Positions 1 to 4,644 of a DNA stretch of 5,208 nucleotides are shown piece by piece. The translations under genes and the position numbers were made by a program. The stretch comes from Candidatus Gastranaerophilales bacterium (GTDB taxonomy: Bacteria; Cyanobacteriota; Vampirovibrionia; Gastranaerophilales; Gastranaerophilaceae): NCBI GenBank assembly GCA_944325615.1, contig CALVAU010000202.1, positions 1 to 5,208 of the forward strand. The letters run 5' to 3'. The stretch's first letter is position 1, and each line of letters begins with the position of its first letter. The notes below the pieces were generated by a model. The model had not been told where the DNA came from. It saw only the letters and a program-made list of their open reading frames with translations, and did no database searches.

Positions 1-210
1 GATACCGTACATCATAAAATCTAGAGATTTATTTTCATTTTTTAATTCTTTATAAAGTATGTTTGCTGATTGAGTTCTAATTTTTGAAGATGGTCTTTTA
101 TAAAATGGATAATTAAACATCAACTCAATGCTACTATCTTGACCAAAAGCAAAAACTGGTAAACTAATAGTTATAAAAACTAATATTAAGAATACAAAAA
201 TCTTTTTCAT
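1..210 (-). CDS. Secreted phospholipase D-like protein, N-terminal part (cut by window edge)
   Basis: This open frame starts at ATG 210-208 and runs 70 codons leftwards off the window without a stop. Residues 1-22 form a clear signal peptide: MKK, a hydrophobic core (FVFLILVFITISL), then PVFA as a likely cleavage site, so the product should be exported. The mature part begins with SSIELMFNYPFYKRP and reaches KSLDFMMYGI at the edge. In my judgement this matches the lead-in and first beta strand of a phospholipase D/Nuc-type domain (typically 'kkSIDFAIYGL'), whose HxKxxxxD motifs would lie outside the window. PLD-like enzymes cleave phosphodiester bonds in lipids or nucleic acids; the substrate cannot be told here. 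There is no clear Shine-Dalgarno, but a TATAAT (minus strand, 223-218) lies just upstream of the ATG. The gene call and signal peptide are firm. The PLD assignment is inference from about 45 residues. Confidence 0.75.
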   Translation of the reverse strand, partial: MKKIFVFLILVFITISLPVFAFGQDSSIELMFNYPFYKRPSSKIRTQSANILYKELKNENKSLDFMMYGI

Positions 211-228
211 TATTTGAATTATAAAATA

Positions 229-267
229 AAAATAGTTTATATAAATAAAGTTTATATAAACTATTTT
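229..267. repeat. Perfect 17-bp inverted repeat, AT-rich, 5-nt spacer
   Basis: Arms 229-245 (AAAATAGTTTATATAAA) and 251-267 are exact reverse complements around the spacer TAAAG. It lies between the stop of the broken MarR gene (294) and the start of the PLD-like gene (210), both on the minus strand. Read on that strand, the hairpin is followed by TTTTTATTTT, so it could act as a weak AT-rich terminator for the upstream unit. A possible promoter for the PLD-like gene (TTTATA at 245-240, 16-bp spacer, TATAAT at 223-218, minus strand) overlaps one arm, so an operator role is equally possible. The symmetry is seen directly; the function is inference. Confidence 0.6.
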
Positions 268-293
268 CGATAATATTTTCAATTCTACTAATA

Positions 294-741
294 TTAAACA
301 TAGCCAAGTGATATGAAAATATTTTTTATCTTCAATAATGTTTTTGTAAATGATGCCAATTCTTTTTCTGAAATAAATTTCGCTAAAATACAAAGTAATT
401 TATCATTTTGAGGAAGGTTTTCTGAATATATTTTTTGTCAAAGTTGTGTCAATTCATAATATTGAACTTTTATATCACAATTATTTTGATTTACTTCAAT
501 TATCAACCTTTTGAGATACCATTTTATCTATATACTTTTTATCACGCATCAAGACTATTGCTAGGGTATCTTTGTTCAAATGCGGATATAAAACAAAAGT
601 CTCAAGAATTAAATATTCATCTAACGTAATTTTGTTTTTGGAGCCTTCTGCAAATAATTCTCTAGCTATATTTGAAAATATTCTCGACATTATTTCCAAT
701 TGGAAAGTAAAACTATTAATATAATTCTTATTTTTGACCAT
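294..741 (-). pseudogene. MarR-family transcriptional regulator, broken by a frameshift and an in-frame stop
   Basis: The first frame starts at ATG 741-739, after GGAG with a 5-nt spacer. It reads about 75 residues with the look of a MarR-type winged helix-turn-helix: a helical N-terminus (SRIFSNIARELFAEG), then ITLDEYLILETFV, then a recognition-helix region (LNKDTLAIVLMRDKKYIDKMV). It drifts out of frame near 500-515 and stops at 498-496. The next frame continues the expected wing and dimerisation helices: RLIIEV, YYELTQL, a TGA codon at 440-438, QKIYSENLPQNDKLL, then a final helix ending SLGYV with TAA at 296-294. The TGA sits where the family usually has glycine after the wing ('LTxxG'), which fits GGA to TGA. 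Combined length is about 149 codons, normal for MarR. MarR proteins are dimeric repressors, often of neighbouring efflux or stress genes. Two independent lesions argue for decay, though a sequencing error could explain one. Confidence 0.72.
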
Positions 742-984
742 AATAGCTCCATTTTATTCTTATTAATCTCTCTTCTCTGTATTTTACTTTTATAAATAAG
801 AATTACTTTTCAAAAATCAATATTTTTCGAGCTTATATTCTTGTTAATTTACATTTTTTAATTTAATTAATATTCATTTACATTATACGAAATTTATTAA
901 AGATTTATTGGATCAAGACCGTTAGATTTACTGTATCTTTTTTTCCGGAAGAGAGTATTTATATTAAGAAAGGATGGAATTAGT
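742..984. other. AT-rich divergent intergenic region, no gene seen
   Basis: These 243 bp separate the broken MarR gene (minus) from the 168-aa gene (plus). I see no ORF or structured RNA. Visible elements are ATTTACATT repeated at 847-855 and 876-884, TTACTTTT repeated at 784-791 and 803-810, the small inverted repeat AAAAAT-caat-ATTTTT at 812-827, and the palindrome TTCCGGAA at 943-950, which stands out in such AT-rich DNA. Promoters for both genes must lie here, but none has convincing -35/-10 boxes. A weak minus-strand candidate is TTGATT (820-815) with TTTATA (796-791) 18 bp away. The region ends with AAAGGA (969-974), a Shine-Dalgarno for the plus gene with a 10-nt spacer. Confidence 0.4.
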
Positions 985-1491
985 ATGACAACTTCTATTT
1001 CTTCAGTGAGTGCTGGCAGCTCTAGTGCCAGTGAATCCATTTTGAAAAAATCTACACTTAGTAGCGACACAAAAGCTAAACTTGAAGCATTAGGGATTAC
1101 GGCTACTGATGGAATGACTGAATCTCAAGCTCAAAGTAAAATCGCAGAAGCTGAAGCTCAGAAAAATGCACAAAATCAAAGTAATCAACAAGGTAATTCT
1201 TCAGAAAGCGAACTTCTTTCTGAAGCAAAATCCCTTGCCGGAGCTGTTGGTGTTTCAGTTGGGACAGATACCGATATCAGTGAAATTTTAGATGACATCG
1301 GAGCTGAACTTGAAAGTATGCTTGAAGATGCAGAAAATAATCCTGCGGTACTTTCACAATTATCAAATTATTTATCGCAATTATCTAGTCTTAATGAAAG
1401 GTATAACAGCTTGCAGACATCACAAGCAAGTATGTATTCTGCAATGAATATGATCTCTACAAACAATAAAATATCTTTAGGATTATCCTAA
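985..1491 (+). CDS. Lineage-type Ser/Gln-rich small protein of unknown function (168 aa)
   Basis: Starts at ATG 985 after AAAGGA (969-974). There is no signal peptide, no membrane segment, no Cys and no Trp. Residues 1-32 are Ser-rich (MTTSISSVSAGSSS). Residues 33-43 carry LEALGITATDG, followed by a short helix (SQAQSKIAEAEAQ). Residues 58-78 are a Gln/Asn/Ser linker. Residues 78-116 look helical and acidic (ISEILDDIGAELESMLEDAE), and 121-150 form another helix (LSQLSNYLSQLSSLNERYNSL). The C-terminus is NKISLGLS. I recall such proteins as lineage-specific in gut Melainabacteria, but no function is known to me. The LxAxGIxxT block and the KxxxGLx tail recur in the 97-aa protein at 2160-2453. 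The gene is a single unit closed by the terminator at 1497-1531. Soluble or exported by a non-Sec route, role unknown. Confidence 0.85.
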   Translation: MTTSISSVSAGSSSASESILKKSTLSSDTKAKLEALGITATDGMTESQAQSKIAEAEAQKNAQNQSNQQGNSSESELLSEAKSLAGAVGVSVGTDTDISEILDDIGAELESMLEDAENNPAVLSQLSNYLSQLSSLNERYNSLQTSQASMYSAMNMISTNNKISLGLS

Positions 1492-1496
1492 ATTTT

Positions 1497-1531
1497 AAAG
1501 AACCGAGATTATTCTATCTCGGTTCTTTTTT
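1497..1531 (+). terminator. Strong rho-independent terminator of the 168-aa gene
   Basis: A 13-bp perfect stem (1497-1509 with 1516-1528, core GAACCGAGAT) and a 6-nt loop are followed by a T tract to 1531. It starts 6 nt after the TAA at 1489-1491. In the opposite direction the hairpin is followed only by TTTAAAATTT, so it may also act weakly on the convergent minus-strand unit ending at 1542. Confidence 0.92.
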
Positions 1532-1541
1532 AAGATATTTT

Positions 1542-2123
1542 TTAAGGTAATATCATATCTGATTTTGATAATTCGATTTCTTTAAATATCTTTTTCAGAG
1601 CTGTTCCAGGTGGCAATTTATCTACATACGAATCCAGATATTTACTTGCAATAAGCCACTCATCACGGTCTTTACGATATAGAACATCCACTTGAGCATA
1701 TATATCGCCGCCTTTTAAAGTTGTAGTATCGACATTTTTTGATTTTAAAAATTTAACAAAATTATCAAACAATTTATAACTTTTATTACTGTCAGGATAA
1801 AAGCGTGCGCCTAATACTACAGCCTTTAAATTTTTATTTGTAAAATCTATTTTGTCCTGCATGAATTCTTTAATCTTTAAAAACTTTGCATTTTCAGGCT
1901 TGGTCGGGCATATATGCATCATAAAAACATCTTTCCCGTCAGTAATCCCACACATTGTACAATCAATTATTCCTGTCGTATAAACTTGCTTACCACGTCT
2001 GCTTTCAGCGCAAGTCCATGGACTATTTACTGAATGCCTTTTTGAAATATCACTTATCAGATCTTCAAAAAGTGCAGTTTTTATAGGTCTTATTGCTGAA
2101 GTAAATGTAATATTATCGTTCAT
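1542..2123 (-). CDS. Protein with CheD-like Thr/Cys/His pattern, putative deamidase-fold enzyme (193 aa)
   Basis: I place the start at ATG 2123 (MNDNITFTSAIRPIK). A TTG at 2144 would add 7 residues. Neither has a clear Shine-Dalgarno, so the start is uncertain. No signal peptide or membrane segment is seen. Central motifs resemble the CheD fold: T49-x5-C55 in YTTGIIDC, H70 in FMMHICP, a strand ending LGA (104-106), a helix around 116-128, then GGD (138-140) followed by a strand (QVDVLY). CheD, the chemoreceptor glutamine deamidase, has TLGLGSC with Thr six residues before the catalytic Cys, then a His in a 'HxxLP' segment, 'GGA' and a later 'GG'. Here Thr-Cys spacing is identical and Cys-His is 15 rather than 17. 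No chemotaxis gene is nearby, so a CheD orthologue is unlikely; a related Cys-His deamidase-type enzyme is my inference. It lies 36 nt after the 97-aa gene and is probably co-transcribed with it. Confidence 0.82.
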   Translation of the reverse strand: MNDNITFTSAIRPIKTALFEDLISDISKRHSVNSPWTCAESRRGKQVYTTGIIDCTMCGITDGKDVFMMHICPTKPENAKFLKIKEFMQDKIDFTNKNLKAVVLGARFYPDSNKSYKLFDNFVKFLKSKNVDTTTLKGGDIYAQVDVLYRKDRDEWLIASKYLDSYVDKLPPGTALKKIFKEIELSKSDMILP

Positions 2124-2159
2124 ATTTACTATAAGACCAAACAAATATTTTTTTGCTAA

Positions 2160-2453
2160 TTACAACAACCCTAATTTTAATTTATTTAACATAGCAATTT
2201 GATCTGTCCCCTGCCCTCTATCTACAAATTGCTCAGAAGATACTTCCTCTTCAGATTTCTGCTTGTTATCATTAGGATTTTGCAGTTTTGAATTCTGACT
2301 TTCTTTTGCCTGTTCTATTCTTTGAAGTTTTGCCTTGTCAACACTTTTATCTCCGGTAGGTTCAATACCGTAAGCTCTCAATTGACGCATTATTCTTTGA
2401 TATTCTGAATCCATTGTCATACATGATGACATTGATATCGCATTAATTGACAT
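2160..2453 (-). CDS. Lineage-type small protein with LxAYGIxPTGD motif and KxxxGLx tail (97 aa)
   Basis: Starts at ATG 2453-2451 behind GGAG/AGAG (spacers about 10 and 5 nt). It reads MSINAISMSSCM, a helix (SEYQRIMRQLRAYGI, 16-30), then EPTGDKSVDKAKLQRIEQAK (31-50), a Gln/Asn/Lys/Glu-rich linker (51-82), and the tail TDQIAMLNKLKLGLL. There is no signal peptide or membrane segment, and one Cys (11). The LxAYGIxPTGD block matches LEALGITATDG of the 168-aa protein, and the tail matches its NKISLGLS end. I recognise the style from gut Melainabacteria but know no function. It is the first gene of a probable two-gene operon: its TAA (2162-2160) lies 36 nt before the ATG of the CheD-like gene. It could be a partner, chaperone or regulator of that protein, but nothing in the sequence proves it. 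Confidence 0.85.
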   Translation of the reverse strand: MSINAISMSSCMTMDSEYQRIMRQLRAYGIEPTGDKSVDKAKLQRIEQAKESQNSKLQNPNDNKQKSEEEVSSEQFVDRGQGTDQIAMLNKLKLGLL

Positions 2454-2607
2454 CTTAGCTCTACTCCAACTATTATATATTAAATATATACCATTATATA
2501 TACTAATTTATTCAATTTTGTCTAATTCTTTTACAATTCTTAAAAATAGCAGCTTATATAAATAGTTAATCCAATTTATTTTTTCCATTTTTTTTAATAA
2601 TTAAGTT
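2454..2607. promoter_or_regulatory. Divergent promoter region between the 97-aa gene and the TspO-family gene
   Basis: The region is very AT-rich. On the minus strand two TATAAT boxes (2498-2493 and 2477-2472) precede the 97-aa gene, but neither has a good -35. On the plus strand TTTACA (2530-2535) with TTATAT or TATATA (2554-2560, spacer 18-19) is a candidate promoter for the TspO-family gene. The box positions are exact, but promoter assignment is tentative in sequence this AT-rich. Confidence 0.35.
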
Positions 2608-3009
2608 ATGATTTATTTTTATGATGATGATTTTTTCAATAAGTTAAATAAGCCAAAATTCCAACCGCCAAAATGGGCTTTCAAATACGTTTGGTCAATA
2701 CCATTCTTGCTTATGGGAATTTCTTTTATTATAATTTTATTCACCCCGCAATCTATTACTAAATATATTTGTATTTCAATATTTTTCATACAACTTTTTG
2801 TAAATTTATATTGGACTAAAGCTTTCTTTTTAGAACACAAACTAATTAAAGCCTTTATTATAGCGTTGATTCTTACGTTTCTTGTCCTTGCTATGATTAT
2901 ATATTTTTTAAATTTGTCAGTTATTGCAGGTTTTTTACAAATTCCATATTTTTTATGGCTGATTTTTGCCTGCATATTGAATATAAGTCTTATTAAATTG
3001 AATACATAA
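2608..3009 (+). CDS. TspO/MBR-family membrane protein lacking the first transmembrane helix (133 aa)
   Basis: Family hallmarks are in order: FFNKLNKPKFQPPKWAFKYVW (9-29, matching 'WYxxLxKPxxxPPxWxFxxVW'), FLLMGISF (33-40), IQLFVNLYWTKAFF (61-74), and IPYFLWLIFACILNISLIKLN (112-132, matching 'PYxxWxxFAxxLNxxIxxLN'). I count four hydrophobic helices, about 30-46, 52-69, 81-101 and 106-128. The usual protein is about 150-160 aa with five helices, one before the KP-PP motif. That helix is absent here, and an in-frame TAA at 2602-2604 excludes an upstream extension. TspO proteins bind porphyrins, haem or sterols and are linked to tetrapyrrole and stress responses; the ligand here is unknown. No Shine-Dalgarno is visible before the ATG. 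The neighbouring genes do not suggest a pathway. The family call is solid, the function of the short form is not. Confidence 0.88.
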   Translation: MIYFYDDDFFNKLNKPKFQPPKWAFKYVWSIPFLLMGISFIIILFTPQSITKYICISIFFIQLFVNLYWTKAFFLEHKLIKAFIIALILTFLVLAMIIYFLNLSVIAGFLQIPYFLWLIFACILNISLIKLNT

Positions 3010-3033
3010 AAAAGACCGATTAAAATCGGTCTT
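3008..3033 (-). terminator. Rho-independent terminator of the 58-aa gene, overlapping the TspO stop codon
   Basis: The stem pairs 3012-3020 (AAGACCGAT) with 3025-3033 around a 4-nt loop. On the minus strand it is followed by six T (complement of 3013-3008), so it is strongest for the minus-strand 58-aa gene ending at 3106. On the plus strand only CTTATATTAT follows, so it would stop TspO transcription less efficiently. The T tract overlaps the TspO TAA at 3007-3009. Confidence 0.85.
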
Positions 3034-3049
3034 ATATTATATTCCATCC

Positions 3050-3086
3050 TATCCTTAATTATTTTCCTTTTACCTTATCCTTAATT
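3050..3086. repeat. Short direct repeat TATCCTTAATT x2
   Basis: Identical 11-mers lie at 3050-3060 and 3076-3086, 26 nt apart, in the trailer between the 58-aa stop and its terminator. On the minus strand the unit reads AATTAAGGATA, purine-rich like a ribosome-binding site. The repeat is exact; its role is unknown and it may be chance. Confidence 0.5.
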
Positions 3087-3105
3087 TCCAACGAACTGAA
3101 TTTTA

Positions 3106-3282
3106 TTATGCTATAAAATTTGTTCCGTATCTGCTTGCACCATGGAAAAATGATTGTTTCATCATCTCTACCAAAGTTTTTCTGACTACTTGTCTTGTCT
3201 CAAATTTTACTTCACTTATTGCTTTTGAAGTTTCTTTATATTTTTCCGCAACAGAATTACCGAATAACAATGTATTTGTCAT
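3106..3282 (-). CDS. Small basic helical protein of unknown function (58 aa)
   Basis: ATG 3282-3280 is preceded by GAGAGG with an 8-nt spacer, and the frame ends at TAA 3108-3106. The protein begins MTNTLLFGNSVAEKY and continues as a predicted amphipathic helix with alternating Lys/Glu/Arg and hydrophobic residues (about 11-46). It ends FFHGASRYGTNFIA. There is no membrane segment, signal peptide or Cys. Support for a real gene is the good Shine-Dalgarno, a well-formed terminator downstream (3008-3033), no overlap with other genes, and coding-like amino acid use. I do not recognise the family. It diverges from the 366-aa gene across a shared 261-bp promoter region, which hints at common regulation but does not show it. 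A nucleic-acid-binding or structural small protein is possible; no function is claimed. Confidence 0.75.
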   Translation of the reverse strand: MTNTLLFGNSVAEKYKETSKAISEVKFETRQVVRKTLVEMMKQSFFHGASRYGTNFIA

Positions 3283-3348
3283 CTTTAAAGCCTCTCTTTT
3301 TCTTTATTTATCTCTCGTACTTATATAAAAAATTTCGGTAAAAAAATA

Positions 3349-3376
3349 TTGACTTTTTATATTCATTTTATATAAA
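3349..3376 (+). promoter_or_regulatory. Probable sigma-70 promoter for the 366-aa gene
   Basis: TTGACT (3349-3354) and TATAAA (3371-3376) are separated by 16 bp, close to consensus. Transcription would start near 3383, giving a leader of about 160 nt before ATG 3544. No ORF or clear hairpin was found in that leader. The same region (3283-3348) must also carry the promoter of the divergent 58-aa gene; TATATA near 3322-3328 is a weak candidate for its -10. Confidence 0.6.
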
Positions 3377-3532
3377 TTATGTTACATTTATTTACAATTA
3401 ATATTTTTTAAGTTTTGTGAAACATCCTATAACTTAATCGTAGAGAGCATTTCAAAAATTAAGCAGCAATTTTGATTAAAGATAAAAATATAAACTACCG
3501 ATTATATATCTGTGTATTAATATGCCAAAACA

Positions 3533-3537
3533 AGGAG
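3533..3537 (+). promoter_or_regulatory. Ribosome-binding site fixing the start of the 366-aa gene
   Basis: AGGAG sits 6 nt before ATG 3544. The frame stays open upstream to a TTG at 3472, but that start has no Shine-Dalgarno and would add an uncharacteristic 24-residue stretch (IKDKNINYRLYICV...). The ATG is therefore chosen. Confidence 0.88.
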
Positions 3538-3543
3538 AAAAAT

Positions 3544-4644
3544 ATGGTAGATGCAATTAACGGCACATCAGGAATTAAACCGAAAGACCTGACAATTGAT
3601 TGGAATGACTGTACCGCAAATGAAGTAATGGAATATAAAGATGAAGGACAAGAAGTCCCGGAAGCCATACTCGTTTGGGCACAAGATATGGCAAAAAATC
3701 AGGCAGCTGCAGACGAAATAACTTATGAAATGTCAATGAATAATCCTGAAGAAATGTCCGTAACAAATGCTAGTGGAGATTTAGGTACTAATCTAAGAGC
3801 TGAAATGCAGCAAAATGGAGTTCCTCTTGCTTCGCAAGCACAAGAATTTATCAATCAAAGTAATGAATATAGCAATTCAGTAACAGCTCTTGAAGATGAA
3901 ATGGAAACTATTTTATCTCAATCTGAAGCTGCAGTTGAAAACGTCGAAGAATATTCAAATAATATAATTTCACAAATTCAAACGCTTCAAGCAAAACAAG
4001 AAGGTATGCAAAACAATACAACATCACTATTTGGAGCATTTGACGCTATTCAAATTGAAAATCAAATAAGAGAATTAGCAAATCTTGGAATTACAAATAT
4101 TGAAAACCAAGCCCAATCAGTATATTCTGCGACAAACGGTATTGGCTCTGCAATAGATACAGCAACTGCAACCAACTCAATCGGTAATCAAACAATCAAC
4201 ATCGGAAACGAATTGTCAAGGATGAAGAATGAAAATTTAAACTATCTTGCAAGTGCTGCTATATCAAGTGGTAATAATGCTATTAACACTGCTCAAGAAG
4301 GAAATACCATTTTTAATGATACAGAAAACGAAAACACAGCAAATGAAGATCGTGCAACTCAAGCCCGCAACCAAGTTTCAAATAACACAGGGATTTTTGG
4401 TGTAAGCCCTGACAGAAATGAAACCAATGAAACAGAAGAAGATGTTCAACAAAACGCCACTGAAAACGCGACAAGAGATAATGAGCCAGTAAATGAAAGA
4501 GCTCAAGAAGCAACAGCTAAATTTGAACAAGATCGAGAAAACAATAAAGAACAAGCTGAACTAGATCCGACTCTTGCTGATACATCAATTACAACAGATC
4601 CTAACGAAATCCTCAAACGTAAAGAAAGACGAGGATTAACGTAA
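3544..4644 (+). CDS. Large Asn/Gln/Glu-rich, partly coiled-coil protein of unknown function (366 aa)
   Basis: Translation from the AGGAG-preceded ATG gives a soluble acidic protein with no signal peptide and a single Cys (23). Residues 1-10 are MVDAINGTSG. Residues 15-50 look like a small folded module (DLTIDWNDCTANEVMEY, then GQEVPEAILVWAQDMA). About 112-156 is heptad-like and likely coiled coil (ALEDEMETILSQSEAA ... IISQIQTLQAKQEGM). Residues 166-245 continue as helices rich in Ala, Asn and Ile (RELANLGITNIENQ). Residues 255-345 are low-complexity Asn/Glu/Thr/Arg/Gln sequence, probably disordered. The tail is LKRKERRGLT, ending KxxxGLx like two other proteins in this window. I do not recognise a characterised family; a structural, surface or secreted lineage-specific protein is a guess. 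Its last 9 bp overlap the end of rpe on the other strand, with no terminator visible between. Confidence 0.86.
   Translation: MVDAINGTSGIKPKDLTIDWNDCTANEVMEYKDEGQEVPEAILVWAQDMAKNQAAADEITYEMSMNNPEEMSVTNASGDLGTNLRAEMQQNGVPLASQAQEFINQSNEYSNSVTALEDEMETILSQSEAAVENVEEYSNNIISQIQTLQAKQEGMQNNTTSLFGAFDAIQIENQIRELANLGITNIENQAQSVYSATNGIGSAIDTATATNSIGNQTINIGNELSRMKNENLNYLASAAISSGNNAINTAQEGNTIFNDTENENTANEDRATQARNQVSNNTGIFGVSPDRNETNETEEDVQQNATENATRDNEPVNERAQEATAKFEQDRENNKEQAELDPTLADTSITTDPNEILKRKERRGLT

Noticed and set aside
438..440. TGA read as glycine (alternative code, as in SR1/Gracilibacteria) in the MarR gene
   Set aside because: A frameshift is also needed to read the gene. No other gene here shows in-frame TGA, and all intact genes end in TAA, so simple decay is more likely.
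435..629. Plus-strand 64-codon frame
   Set aside because: It is antisense to the MarR remnant, has no Shine-Dalgarno, and the minus strand carries the recognisable protein.
2619..3047. 142-codon minus-strand frame antisense to the TspO-family gene, with AGGA before its ATG (3047)
   Set aside because: It lies wholly over a recognisable TspO-family gene and the terminator hairpin, and its translation shows no family features. The AGGA is part of the 11-bp repeat.
236..3375. Recurrent TTATATAA motif (for example 237-244, 252-259, 2554-2561, 3321-3328, 3368-3375)
   Set aside because: Expected often in DNA this AT-rich; apart from the 229-267 palindrome, the copies have no shared flanks.
3472..3543. 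TTG-started N-terminal extension of the 366-aa gene
   Set aside because: There is no ribosome-binding site for the TTG, whereas AGGAG sits 6 nt before the ATG at 3544.
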